The notes under the pieces are model-generated. The model was given only the letters and a program-made list of their open reading frames with translations, was not told the DNA's origin and made no database searches. A DNA stretch of 64,000 nucleotides from Mitsuokella sp047974105 (lineage in GTDB: Bacteria; Bacillota; Negativicutes; Selenomonadales; Selenomonadaceae), in assembly GCF_047974105.1 (NCBI RefSeq), contig NZ_JBHYRS010000001.1, positions 62,001-126,000 of the forward strand, in the 5' to 3' direction. Made by a program: the position numbers and the translations under genes. How positions within the stretch are numbered: position 1 is the stretch's first letter; every line of letters starts with the position of its first letter. Below are positions 24,998 through 33,491 of the stretch, one piece after another.

Positions 24998-25019
24998 CAA
25001 TGCTTCTATTATACTTCTA

Positions 25020-26645
25020 TTATGCCTCTTTGCGGTCAAACGGCACATGGTTGAGAATGAGGTCCGGATTGTTGTCCATGATCCAGCCCAGCGCCCATTC
25101 GTTGCTGACGAGCAGCACCGGATTGCCCTTGCGGTCGTAGACGAACATGCCGCGGTCCGCGCCCTTCAGCGATGCCGGCGTGACCTCGCGTCCGTCTTTA
25201 TACGCAAGCCAGCGCGCGACTTCGTACGGCTGCATATTCATCTCGATGTCGACATTGTACTCGTTCTTCAAACGGTACTCGAGCACCTCGAACTGCAGGG
25301 TGCCGACCGTGCCGACGATGTACGATTCCATGCCCGCACCGGCCTGCTGGAAGAGCTGAATCGCGCCTTCCTGCGTGAGCTGCTCGATGCCCTTGACGAA
25401 CTGCTTGCGCTTCATCGTGTCCTTGGCCTGCACGCGTGCGAATTTCTCGGGCGGGAAGACCGGGAAGTCGGCGTATTTGAACTTGTGGCTCTCGTCGCAG
25501 ATTGTGTCGCCGATGCCGAAAATGCCCGGGTCAAACAGGCCGACGATATCGCCCGGATAAGCCGTATCGATGATCTGGCGGTCCTGCGCGAGGAACTGCT
25601 GCGGCTGCGCGAGCTTGATCATCTTGCCCGAACGCTCATGCCAGACGCTCATATTGCGCTCGAATTTGCCCGAGCAGATGCGGATGAACGCGAGGCGGTC
25701 GCGGTGCGCGGGGTTCATGTTGGCCTGAATCTTGAAGACAAAGCCCGAGAATTTCTCGTCGTCCGGCGCAATGAGGCCATCGCTCGACATGCGCGGCTGC
25801 GGCGTCGGCGCCATGCGGATATAGCCCTCGAGGAAATCCTGCACGCCGAAGTTCGTCATGGCCGAGCCGAAGAACATCGGCGTGAGCTCGCCGGCGTTGA
25901 CCTTGTCCATATCGAATTCCTCGCCTGCCTCGTCAAGAAGCTCGATATCATCCTTCAGTGCCTGCCACGTGTCCTCGCCGACGCGCTCGATGACTTCAGG
26001 GTCATCCGGCTCGTAGACATCGGCGATGCGCGCCTGCTGACCGTGCGTCGTATCGGCGGCAAAGAGCAGGACCTTCTTGTTGCGGCGGTCGTACACGCCC
26101 ATGTACTGGCCGTCCTGACCGATTGGCCAGTTCATCGGATACGAGCGGATGCCGAGCACGTTCTCGATTTCGTCCATGATATCGATTGGCAGCTTGCCGT
26201 AATGGTCGAGTTTGTTGATGAACGTGAAAATAGGAATGCCGCGCTGCTTGCAGACCTTGAAGAGCTTTTTCGTCTGGGCCTCGACGCCCTTCGCAACGTC
26301 GATGACCATGACGGCGCTGTCGACGGCCATGAGCGTGCGGTACGTATCTTCCGAGAAGTCCTGATGGCCCGGCGTATCGAGGATGTTGATGCGGCAGCCC
26401 GCATAGTCAAACTGCAGCACGGACGACGTGACCGAGATACCGCGCTGTTTCTCGATTTCCATCCAGTCGGACACAGCGTGGCGCTGTGTTTTGCGCGACT
26501 TGATGGAGCCGGCGAGATGGATGGCACCGCCGTAGAGCAGCAGCTTCTCCGTCAGCGTCGTCTTACCGGCATCCGGGTGCGAGATGATCGCAAACGTACG
26601 GCGCTTCTTGATTTCTTTATCGAGTTCTTCGCTTAAAGCTGACAA
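25020..26645 (-). CDS. prfC: Peptide chain release factor 3
   Basis: RF3 is a GTPase that removes RF1/RF2 from the ribosome after termination. The 541-aa sequence has P-loop AIISHPDAGKTTLTEK, SDWMEIEKQRGISVTSSV (switch I), ILDTPGHQDFSEDTYR (switch II), and INKLDHYG (NKxD), and the RF3-specific length and C-terminal domains. The start is most likely TTG at 26645, 10 bases after GGAGG; upstream in-frame codons read through that ribosome-binding site. RF3 is distinguished from EF-G by the lack of domain IV. Confidence 0.95.
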   Translation of the reverse strand: MSALSEELDKEIKKRRTFAIISHPDAGKTTLTEKLLLYGGAIHLAGSIKSRKTQRHAVSDWMEIEKQRGISVTSSVLQFDYAGCRINILDTPGHQDFSEDTYRTLMAVDSAVMVIDVAKGVEAQTKKLFKVCKQRGIPIFTFINKLDHYGKLPIDIMDEIENVLGIRSYPMNWPIGQDGQYMGVYDRRNKKVLLFAADTTHGQQARIADVYEPDDPEVIERVGEDTWQALKDDIELLDEAGEEFDMDKVNAGELTPMFFGSAMTNFGVQDFLEGYIRMAPTPQPRMSSDGLIAPDDEKFSGFVFKIQANMNPAHRDRLAFIRICSGKFERNMSVWHERSGKMIKLAQPQQFLAQDRQIIDTAYPGDIVGLFDPGIFGIGDTICDESHKFKYADFPVFPPEKFARVQAKDTMKRKQFVKGIEQLTQEGAIQLFQQAGAGMESYIVGTVGTLQFEVLEYRLKNEYNVDIEMNMQPYEVARWLAYKDGREVTPASLKGADRGMFVYDRKGNPVLLVSNEWALGWIMDNNPDLILNHVPFDRKEA

Positions 26646-26769
26646 AATGTTTCTTCCTCCCAAATTACTTCCAATTTATATGAATGGCAATTGTCAAGTT
26701 ACACTGCTTTTCATTTTATCATAGCGGCCGCGCTTTCTGCAATCCCGCCGGCGCAAAAACGCCTGAAAA

Positions 26770-27168
26770 TCAGGCACTCAGGCGCGCGGCGAGCACGAAG
26801 CCGAGAAAAGCGGCCAAAAGTCCGAGCACGATATTGCTGCCGATGTTGCAGGCCGCGTAGAAATAACTGCCGCCGCGCAGCAGCGTCAGCGTCTCCATGC
26901 TGAAGGACGAAAACGTCGTGAGGCCGCCGAGGAAGCCGACCGTCAGGAGAAGCCTTGCGTACTCCGAAATGCCGCTGCCCATGCGTTCGACGAGCAGCAG
27001 CAGCAGGCCCATGATAAGCCCCATGAGAAACGAACCAACGGTATTCACGACGAGCGTGCCCCACGGAAAAAATGTGCCAAAGCGCGCGCCGACGTGCGTC
27101 GTCACGAGATAGCGGCAGACGGCCCCGAGACCGCCGCCCACAAAAACAAGACCAAGATTTTCTGCCAT
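26770..27168 (-). CDS. crcB: Fluoride ion channel CrcB (Fluc)
   Basis: A 132-aa protein with four membrane helices. GGGLGAVCRYLVTT, GTLVVNTVGSFLMGLIMG (the conserved asparagine) and VGFLGGLTTFSSFSMET (the conserved GGxTTFSTF-like track) are all present. It exports fluoride as a dual-topology dimer. Starting at MAENLG (27168) puts GGAAGGG 8 bases upstream; the longer frame to 27402 would run through the riboswitch. Only one crcB is seen, so it should form a homodimer. Confidence 0.95.
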   Translation of the reverse strand: MAENLGLVFVGGGLGAVCRYLVTTHVGARFGTFFPWGTLVVNTVGSFLMGLIMGLLLLLVERMGSGISEYARLLLTVGFLGGLTTFSSFSMETLTLLRGGSYFYAACNIGSNIVLGLLAAFLGFVLAARLSA

Positions 27169-27220
27169 ATATACCCTTCCTTTCTTTCCTAATAAATAAC
27201 AAAATAACGTCCCTGACAGC

Positions 27221-27306
27221 AAAAAAGCCGATGACCTGCACAAGAGCACAGAAGTCATCAGCTGTAAAGCAGTTTTGGCCCAAGGCCACGGGAGAACCTC
27301 ATTCCC
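27221..27306 (-). ncRNA. Fluoride riboswitch with terminator
   Basis: On the minus strand GGGAATGAGGTTCTCCC is followed by an extra hairpin (GTGGCC/GGCC), then AAACTGCTTTACAGCTGATGAC, matching the fluoride (crcB) aptamer with its pseudoknot elements. Overlapping its 3' end is a terminator AGCTGATGAC / GTCATCGGCT with T6 (about 27263-27221), so fluoride binding should prevent termination into crcB. Confidence 0.92.
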
Positions 27307-27322
27307 TTTTTTATCCACGTTT

Positions 27323-27826
27323 TTAAAGCGGCCTGCCGTCAAGGACTTTCTCGACGAGCTCATCGTCGATGTAGCGCAGTTTGAGTGAAAAGACACGCTC
27401 ACGTTCTTCCATTAAATGAAAGAAAATCTTGTCGCCTTCCCAAATCGGCAGGTCATAGACCGCTTTTTTCGGCACCCACTCGAACGTGCCCTCGCGGCAG
27501 CCGTCGCGGCCGACGAATGTGCCGTGGAATTTGTCCGCTGTATAAAGGAACATATACTCCGTCTGCCATTTGTCCGACATAAACGTGATGATGCCGCGCA
27601 GGCGGAAATCGTCGAGCACCAGGCCCGTCTCCTCTTTGACTTCGCGCAGCAGGCATTCTTCGGGCGTCTCGTCGGGCTCGAAGTGGCCGCCGACGCCAAC
27701 CCATTTGTCGTGGTTGATGTCGTGTTCCTTTTTAACGCGGTGCATCATGAGGTACGCATTATCCTGCTCAATATAGCAGAGCGTCGTGAGATTTGTCTTT
27801 TTATGGCCCTTCGCAGCAGCCGTCAT
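27323..27826 (-). CDS. NUDIX hydrolase, MutT/8-oxo-dGTP diphosphatase-like
   Basis: A 167-aa protein with NUDIX box GGHFEPDETPEECLLREVKEE-TGL (about 53-76). Features such as LTTLCYIEQDNAYLMMHRVK before the box and FLYTADKFHG after it resemble Firmicute 8-oxo-dGTP diphosphatases. The ATG at 27826 overlaps the stop of the exonuclease III gene by 4 bases (ATGA), so both are in one operon, which makes sense as oxidative DNA-damage functions. Longer frames upstream lie inside xth and are rejected. Confidence 0.88.
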   Translation of the reverse strand: MTAAAKGHKKTNLTTLCYIEQDNAYLMMHRVKKEHDINHDKWVGVGGHFEPDETPEECLLREVKEETGLVLDDFRLRGIITFMSDKWQTEYMFLYTADKFHGTFVGRDGCREGTFEWVPKKAVYDLPIWEGDKIFFHLMEERERVFSLKLRYIDDELVEKVLDGRPL

Positions 27827-28578
27827 AAGTTCAGCTCCAATCCGACCGGGCAGTGGTCGCTGCCGAAAATCTCGTTGTGAATCGTCGCATCGGCAATCTT
27901 GTCCTGCAGGCGCTTTGACGTGACGAAGTAGTCGATGCGCCAGCCCGCGTTCGTGTCGCGCGCCTTGCGCAGATACGACCACCACGTGTAGATGCCCGTG
28001 CGTTCCGGATACAGCGTGCGGAACGTATCGATAAAGCCCGCGTCAAGAAGCTCCGTGAACTTGCCGCGTTCCTCATCCGTGAAGCCCGCGTTATGATGAT
28101 TCGTCTTTGGGTTCTTCAGGTCGATTTCCTCGTGCGCGACATTGAGGTCGCCGCAGACGATGACGGGCTTTTTCGCGTCAAGGCCCTGAAGGTACGCGCG
28201 GAACGCGTCCTCCCACTCCATGCGGTAAGCAAGGCGTTCAAGGCCGCGCTTGGAGTTTGGCGTATAGACCGTCACAAAATAGCAGTCTGGAAATTCAAGC
28301 GTAATGACGCGGCCCTCGTGGTCGTGTTCCTCGATGCCGAGGCCGTATGTCACCTGCAGAGGCTCAAGGCGCGAAAAGACCGCCGTGCCCGAATAGCCTT
28401 TTTTCTCCGCGCTGTTCCAGTACTGCTTATAGCCCGGCAGGTCGAGGATGGCCTGCTCTGGCTGCATCTTCGTCTCCTGCAGCGCAAAGACATCGGCATC
28501 GAGCTTGCAGAAGGATTCCATAAAGCCCTTTTTGAGGCAGGCCCTGAGGCCGTTGACGTTCCAGGAAATGCATTTCAT
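27823..28578 (-). CDS. xth: Exodeoxyribonuclease III (AP endonuclease)
   Basis: A 251-aa enzyme of the exonuclease-endonuclease-phosphatase family that cuts at abasic sites. It has MKCISWNVNGLRACLKKGF, LQETKM (metal-binding E), VYTPNSKRGLERLAYRMEWE, VICGDLNVAHEEIDLKNPK, RIDYFVTSK and FGSDHCPVGLEL (catalytic D and H). It is the normal length. It starts 15 bases after the lepB stop and is coupled to the NUDIX gene. Confidence 0.95.
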   Translation of the reverse strand: MKCISWNVNGLRACLKKGFMESFCKLDADVFALQETKMQPEQAILDLPGYKQYWNSAEKKGYSGTAVFSRLEPLQVTYGLGIEEHDHEGRVITLEFPDCYFVTVYTPNSKRGLERLAYRMEWEDAFRAYLQGLDAKKPVIVCGDLNVAHEEIDLKNPKTNHHNAGFTDEERGKFTELLDAGFIDTFRTLYPERTGIYTWWSYLRKARDTNAGWRIDYFVTSKRLQDKIADATIHNEIFGSDHCPVGLELNL

Positions 28579-28593
28579 GCTGATTCCCTCCCA

Positions 28594-29115
28594 TTAAGGC
28601 AGCGTCTTAAACGCGCTGAGCGGCCAGAAGACGAGGACGGCCTTGCCCTTGATGAGCTTGTACGGCACGAAGCCGACATCGGCGAAGCGGCTGTCCTCCG
28701 AATTGTTGCGGTTATCGCCCATGACGAAGACCGTGCCTTCCGGGACCGTGGCCTTCGGGTATTCGCTGCGCGTCTTCTCGAGGATGTAGTCTTCCTTCAA
28801 AAGCTGGTCGTTGACGTAGACATTGCCGCCCTTGATCTCGATCGTGTCGCCCGGCGTCGCGATGACGCGCTTGATGAAATCGCGGCTCGGATCGCGCGGA
28901 TACTGGAAGACGAGGACCTCGCCCTTCTGCGGCGCGCGGAAGTCGTAGATGAACTTATTGACGACCAGGCGTTCCTGCGACTGCAGCGTCGGACGCATGG
29001 ACGGACCGTCGACGATGTAGAGCTCGACGACAAACTGACGGATGACAAAGGCCAGGGCAATCGCGATGATAATGGATATGACCCAGTCTTTTGCCTCTTC
29101 TCCTAATGAACTCAT
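28594..29115 (-). CDS. lepB: Signal peptidase I
   Basis: This membrane protease removes signal peptides from secreted proteins. The 173-aa sequence has one N-terminal helix (DWVISIIIAIALAFVIRQF), the serine motif VDGPSMRPTL, the lysine motif RDFIKRVIATPGD, and FVMGDNRNNSEDSRFAD. Length is typical of Gram-positive-type SipS enzymes. GGAGGAAC precedes the ATG. It follows rplS and precedes xth on the same strand. Confidence 0.95.
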   Translation of the reverse strand: MSSLGEEAKDWVISIIIAIALAFVIRQFVVELYIVDGPSMRPTLQSQERLVVNKFIYDFRAPQKGEVLVFQYPRDPSRDFIKRVIATPGDTIEIKGGNVYVNDQLLKEDYILEKTRSEYPKATVPEGTVFVMGDNRNNSEDSRFADVGFVPYKLIKGKAVLVFWPLSAFKTLP

Positions 29116-29166
29116 GGAAGTTCCTCCTGTCTTACTTCACTTGCCTAAAAAACTGCATAAACAAAT

Positions 29167-29190
29167 AGGGACTGCCAAAGCAGTCCCTAC
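29167..29190 (-). terminator. Hairpin after rplS
   Basis: TAGGGACTGC-CAAA-GCAGTCCCTA is a 10-bp perfect stem 10 bases after rplS. The T run on the minus strand is short (TATTTGTTT), so termination may be partial and lepB may be partly co-transcribed. Confidence 0.7.
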
Positions 29191-29200
29191 CGTACGCAGA

Positions 29201-29542
29201 TTAGCGTTTTTCTTTGATACGAGCAGCTTTACCCGTAAGGTTACGCAGATAATAGAGTTTTGCACGACGAACGATACCCTTGCGGAGAACGTCGATCTTC
29301 TCAATGCGCGGGGAATGTACCGGGAACGTACGCTCAACGCCGATACCATAGGAGATGCGGCGAACCGTGAACGTCTCGCGGACACCGGAACCCTGACGGG
29401 CGATGACGACACCCTCGAACATCTGGATACGCTCGCGGGAACCCTCGACGATCTTAGCGTGAACGCGGACCGTGTCACCAGGTGCGAACTCCGGGATATC
29501 CGAACGGAGCTGTTCTTTTTCTAACGTTTCGATGATATTCAT
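29201..29542 (-). CDS. rplS: 50S ribosomal protein L19
   Basis: A 113-aa ribosomal protein at the 30S-50S interface. It begins MNIIETLEKEQLRSDIPEFA and has GDTVRVHAKIVEGSRERIQM, FEGVVIARQGSGVRETFTVR and VERTFPVHSPRIEKI, all standard L19. TAAGGAGGAA precedes the ATG. The roughly 75-base leader upstream could hold an L19 autoregulatory element, but I cannot confirm one. Confidence 0.97.
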   Translation of the reverse strand: MNIIETLEKEQLRSDIPEFAPGDTVRVHAKIVEGSRERIQMFEGVVIARQGSGVRETFTVRRISYGIGVERTFPVHSPRIEKIDVLRKGIVRRAKLYYLRNLTGKAARIKEKR

Positions 29543-29614
29543 TTTTTTCCTCCTTATGTCAGACGTTCATGGCAAGCCTTATGCTCACTCAGAGGACCGC
29601 CCATATACTTAATT

Positions 29615-29643
29615 AGTCTACCATAAAAAAAGGACGGTTTCAA
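29615..29643 (-). promoter_or_regulatory. rplS promoter
   Basis: Minus strand: TTGAAA (29643-29638), 17-base spacer, TAGACT (29620-29615). The -35 box lies within the terminator hairpin of the aro operon. Confidence 0.75.
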
Positions 29644-29657
29644 CCGTCCTTTAAAAA
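29626..29657 (-). terminator. Terminator of the aroC-aroK-aroB operon
   Basis: AAAGGACGGTT-TCA-AACCGTCCTTT with A/T tracts on both sides, about 35 bases after the aroB stop. Confidence 0.9.
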
Positions 29658-29690
29658 TTTTCTTTTGGCCTACAGAAATTCCTGCTGCGC

Positions 29691-30779
29691 TTATTTGCCG
29701 ATGCGTGCGGCCATGGCAGCGCGCACGATGTCTTCCGGCACATCGTTGCGGCAGGTCACTTTGCCGATGCCCTCCATGAGCACCCAGTTGACCTTGCCGT
29801 TGATGGTCTTCTTGTCGTGGAAGATGTCGCGGTACATCGCGTCGACCGTGCAGCCCTCGGCGTAAATCGGCAGGTGCAGCGCCTCGATGAGCTTCGTGAC
29901 GCGCGCAACATCCGCTTCCGGAATCATGCCGAGGCGCGCGCTGATGTCAGCCGCACCGACCATGCCGATGGCGACGGCCTCGCCGTGATTGTAGCGGATG
30001 TAGCCCGTCTCCTTCTCGATGGCATGGGCCATCGTGTGGCCGAAATTCAGGATACGGCGAAGTCCCGCTTCCTTCTCGTCCTGGCTGACGACGGCGGCCT
30101 TGATTTCGCATGAACGCGCGATCATGTGGACTGTGGCCTCGCGCTCGAGCTTCAGCACGTCATCGACATGGCTTTCGAGAAACGCGAAGAAGTCCGCATC
30201 GTAAATGATGCCGTACTTGATGATTTCGCCAAGGCCCGTGTAAATCTCGCGCTTCGGCAGGGATTTCATGAGATTGAGGTCCATGAAGACGCCCTTCGGC
30301 TGATAGAACGCGCCGATGAGGTTCTTGCCGAGCGCGTGGTTGACGGCGACCTTGCCGCCGACGCTCGAATCGACCTGAGCGAGCAGGCTCGTCGGCAGCT
30401 GCACGAAAGGCACGCCGCGCATGTACGTCGCCGCGATGAAGCCCGCGAGGTCGCCGACCACGCCGCCGCCCAAGGCAAAAATCGGGGACTTGCGGTCGAG
30501 GCCAAGCTCGATGGCCTTCGTGTAGAGGGATTCTGCGACCTTCAGGCTCTTCGAGCTCTCGCCGGCCGGTATGGTCACGAGCGTGGCCTTCAGGCCCCCC
30601 TCTTCGAGCAGGCGGCGGATCTTTTCGCCGTAGAGCGGGCCGACATTGCTGTCCGTCACGAGCATGGCCTGTTTCGAAAAGCCGGCCTGCCGCACAAAGG
30701 CGATGAGCTCACTGCTCAAATCATAACCAATCCTGATATCATAGCTCTCTTTGCCGAGAGCAACGTGTACCTCACGCAT
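29691..30779 (-). CDS. aroB: 3-dehydroquinate synthase
   Basis: Second step of the shikimate pathway (DAHP to 3-dehydroquinate, using NAD and a divalent metal). The 362-aa sequence has FALGGGVVGDLAGFIAATYM (NAD site), QLPTSLLAQVDSSVGGKVAV, HALGKNLIGAFYQPKGVF, and the metal ligands in GLGEIIKYGII, LNFGHTMAHAIE and HGEAVAIGM. The start at 30779 follows GAGGTG and overlaps the aroK end by 8 bases. Confidence 0.96.
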   Translation of the reverse strand: MREVHVALGKESYDIRIGYDLSSELIAFVRQAGFSKQAMLVTDSNVGPLYGEKIRRLLEEGGLKATLVTIPAGESSKSLKVAESLYTKAIELGLDRKSPIFALGGGVVGDLAGFIAATYMRGVPFVQLPTSLLAQVDSSVGGKVAVNHALGKNLIGAFYQPKGVFMDLNLMKSLPKREIYTGLGEIIKYGIIYDADFFAFLESHVDDVLKLEREATVHMIARSCEIKAAVVSQDEKEAGLRRILNFGHTMAHAIEKETGYIRYNHGEAVAIGMVGAADISARLGMIPEADVARVTKLIEALHLPIYAEGCTVDAMYRDIFHDKKTINGKVNWVLMEGIGKVTCRNDVPEDIVRAAMAARIGK

Positions 30780-31302
30780 GCAACACACCTCGTAATTTCA
30801 GATAATGAAGGATCTCGTCGACGACCTGCAGCGGCGAGAGTCTGCTCGTGTCAACCGAGAAATCCGCCTGCTTGTAGAGCGCACGGCGCTCTGCGATGAG
30901 CTTCTCGATGGCACGGCGGCGGTCGCCCCGGTCCTCCTTGTCGAGCACCGGACGCTCGCCCTTGCTCGCCGTGCGCGCGAGAATCGTATCAACATCGGCC
31001 TGCAGGCAGACGACGACACCGCTTCTGCGCAGGGCTTCCATATTCTTCGGGTCCTTGACCGTGCCGCCGCCCGTCGAAATCACGGTGTTTTGGCGCTTTG
31101 CGGCCTTCTCGACCATCGCGTGCTCGCAGCTGCGGAAGTACGCCTCGCCCTTTTTTGCAAACATATCAGGGATGGCCATGCCGTATTCCTTCTCGATTTC
31201 CTGGTCGAGGTCGAGAAACGATATGCCGAGCTTCTGCGCAAGCACGCGTCCCGTGCTCGTCTTGCCCGTGCCCATGAAGCCTATGAGTACAACATTCTTC
31301 AT
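30772..31302 (-). CDS. aroK: Shikimate kinase
   Basis: Phosphorylates shikimate at the 3-hydroxyl. The 176-aa sequence begins MKNVVLIGFMGTGKTSTGR (Walker A), then FLDLDQEIEKEYGM (shikimate-binding D), EAYFRSCEHAMVEK, and VISTGGGTVKDPKNM. The start at 31302 is the only one compatible with the family; a longer frame runs into aroC. It starts 4 bases after aroC and overlaps aroB. Confidence 0.95.
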   Translation of the reverse strand: MKNVVLIGFMGTGKTSTGRVLAQKLGISFLDLDQEIEKEYGMAIPDMFAKKGEAYFRSCEHAMVEKAAKRQNTVISTGGGTVKDPKNMEALRRSGVVVCLQADVDTILARTASKGERPVLDKEDRGDRRRAIEKLIAERRALYKQADFSVDTSRLSPLQVVDEILHYLKLRGVLHA

Positions 31303-31306
31303 CGGC

Positions 31307-32476
31307 TCACCATTCCTTCCCGATGCGCTCTTTGTACGCCTCGATGGCGGCCTTGAGGTCGACCATGGCATCGGCTCCGAATTTGTCGCAGATGGCCTGT
31401 GCGATGACGAAGGCCGTCATGGCCTCGCCGACGACCGAAGCAGCCGGCACGGCACAGGTGTCGCTGCGCTCCTTGCAGGCGAGCACTTCTTCGTGGCTCT
31501 CGATGTCGACGGAATGCAGCGGCGTCATGAGCGTCGGAATCGGCTTCATCACGGCCTTGACGATGAGCTCTTCGCCGTTCGTCATGCCGCCCTCGAGACC
31601 GCCGGCGCGGTTCGTCTTGCGGTAGACGTGGCCGTTTTCATCGAGGAACATTTCATCGTGAATCTGGCTGCCCGGCAGAATCGCGCAGTCAAAGCCCGCG
31701 CCGATTTCGACGCCCTTGATAGCCTGAATGGACATAAGAGCGCCTGCGAGTTTGCCGTCGAGGCGGCGGTCCCACTGGATGTGGCTGCCGAGGCCCGCGG
31801 GCAGGCCGCGCACGGTGATTTCAAAAATGCCGCCGAGCGTGTCGCCGTCTTTTCTGGCCTGCTTGATTTTGGCAATCATCTGCTCTTCGGCCTCTTTGTC
31901 GTAGCAGTTGAGCTGTGAATCGCCAAGTCCTTCTTCTGTGCCGAGCTTCGTGCGGTCGACCTTCGCGGGGTCGACTTTCACACCGCCGAGGCAGACGACC
32001 TGTGAGACGACCGTAATGCCAAGGGCCCTTAAAAATTCCTTGCAGACGGCGCCGACGGCCACGCGCATCGTCGTCTCGCGCGCACTCGAGCGCTCGAGGA
32101 TATCGCGCACATCCTTGCGGTTGTACTTGCGGATGCCCGTAAAATCGGCATGACCCGGACGCGCGGCCGTGACTTTCTCGCCCTCAGGCTCGCCAAAAGC
32201 AGCCATGCGGCCGCCCCAGTTCTGGAAGTCGCGGTTGACGACCCGCAGCGTAATCGGGCCGCCCAAAGTCTCATGGAAGCGCACGCCCGACAGCACGTCG
32301 ACGTGGTCCTTCTCAATCTTCATGCGTCCGCCGCGGCCGTAGCCCTGCTGGCGGCGCGCCAGTTCCTTGTTGAGCGCCTCTTCATGGAGCACCAGACCTG
32401 CCGGCAGACCCTCAAGGATGGCAGTCAGGCACGGGCCGTGCGATTCGCCGGCCGTCATAAAACGTAATTCACTCAT
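31307..32476 (-). CDS. aroC: Chorismate synthase
   Basis: Last step of the shikimate pathway (EPSP to chorismate, reduced FMN needed). The 389-aa sequence has MSELRFMTAGESHGPCLTAI, RRQQGYGRGGRMKIEKD, RPGHADFTGIRKYNRKD, and the conserved SARETTMRVAVGA; GGMTNGEELIVKAVMKPI is near the C-terminal end. Normal length. It is first of aroC-aroK-aroB. An inverted repeat CTCGCGTA / TACGCGAG (32487-32494 and 32526-32533) lies in its leader and may be an operator or just structure. Confidence 0.96.
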   Translation of the reverse strand: MSELRFMTAGESHGPCLTAILEGLPAGLVLHEEALNKELARRQQGYGRGGRMKIEKDHVDVLSGVRFHETLGGPITLRVVNRDFQNWGGRMAAFGEPEGEKVTAARPGHADFTGIRKYNRKDVRDILERSSARETTMRVAVGAVCKEFLRALGITVVSQVVCLGGVKVDPAKVDRTKLGTEEGLGDSQLNCYDKEAEEQMIAKIKQARKDGDTLGGIFEITVRGLPAGLGSHIQWDRRLDGKLAGALMSIQAIKGVEIGAGFDCAILPGSQIHDEMFLDENGHVYRKTNRAGGLEGGMTNGEELIVKAVMKPIPTLMTPLHSVDIESHEEVLACKERSDTCAVPAASVVGEAMTAFVIAQAICDKFGADAMVDLKAAIEAYKERIGKEW

Positions 32477-32616
32477 ATCTTACACCTCGCGTATTCAAAA
32501 ATCATATTGCTTATAGTTTAAGATATACGCGAGTATAAATCAAGTCTCTTTCTAAACAGCAAATATCCTTATCTGAAAGACGAGCCTTCCAAACAGTAAG
32601 TAATGCCTGCGTAAGG

Positions 32617-33435
32617 CTATTCTGCTTCTTTTGCTTCTTTGACTTCTTTTGCTTCTTGGGCCGGCCAGGCGTACGCCGTAAGGCGCAGATGGCACTGCAG
32701 AGATTCTCCGCCCGTCCCTTTGTCCGCAGCGGGCGGCCCGATTCGGCTTTCCTCGAGACAGAGCACGCGCTCCGACTGCTGCAGCCTGCGCAGAAAATCG
32801 AGCAGCGCAAAATACGAGCCCTCGCATTCGACAATCACGGCCATTTCCTGCAGACCAGCTGCATCTGCGTCATGATTGGCATCTGCGCCCCGCAAATTCT
32901 GTTCAGGCGAAACCTTCGCAGCTGTTTTCTCCTGCCCCTGCATGGGCTGCAGCTCAGACGGCACGACTTTATGCAGCTGCACCTGACTTTTCAAGGCCTT
33001 CTGCTGAAGTTCGTGCAGGAATTCCCCCTGCACGAGTTTTTCCGGCAGGGCCTTTCCGCTGCGCGCATCGTGCTCCGCGAGTTCTTTTTCATAGGCCTCC
33101 ATATCGCGGTGCACATTCTTGAAATTCATGACCGCCGCCGTGTCGCCGCGCGCCTGCTCCGCCCTGGCCGCATACGCCTGCGCGGCCCGCTGCAGCGGCA
33201 GGTGCAGCGCGAAAAAATAAATGGGCACGAGCGCGAGGCAGACAAAAAACGACAGCAGGAAAAAGCGGCCGTCGCGCGTCTCCGCTATATCCCTGAACCT
33301 ACGCCCTATTGCTCCGGCACCTTTGCTTTTCTTTGTACCTGCCAGTCCTTCTAAACGTTCTAAGCCCGCCGAATCGCTCAAACCCTGCAGGCCATCGCCG
33401 TCACTGCCCTTTCTTCCTTTGCGAATACCAAACAT
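32617..33435 (-). CDS. PilO-like type IV pilus assembly protein
   Basis: A 272-aa bitopic protein: about 55 cytoplasmic residues rich in basic and Gly, one membrane helix (FFLLSFFVCLALVPIYFFAL, about 58-77), a periplasmic coiled coil, then a ferredoxin-like C-terminal domain (VIVECEGSYFALLDFLRRLQ). This is the PilO/GspM layout; PilO pairs with PilN beneath the outer membrane. The tail is Lys/Glu-rich (EAKEVKEAKEAE). It is last in the pilus operon, 56 bases after the PilM/N gene. Confidence 0.75.
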   Translation of the reverse strand: MFGIRKGRKGSDGDGLQGLSDSAGLERLEGLAGTKKSKGAGAIGRRFRDIAETRDGRFFLLSFFVCLALVPIYFFALHLPLQRAAQAYAARAEQARGDTAAVMNFKNVHRDMEAYEKELAEHDARSGKALPEKLVQGEFLHELQQKALKSQVQLHKVVPSELQPMQGQEKTAAKVSPEQNLRGADANHDADAAGLQEMAVIVECEGSYFALLDFLRRLQQSERVLCLEESRIGPPAADKGTGGESLQCHLRLTAYAWPAQEAKEVKEAKEAE

Positions 33436-33491
33436 TTTTCGTTTCGCCTCCCTCGCCCGCCTTTTTCTATCCTATTATTTTTCTATCCTAA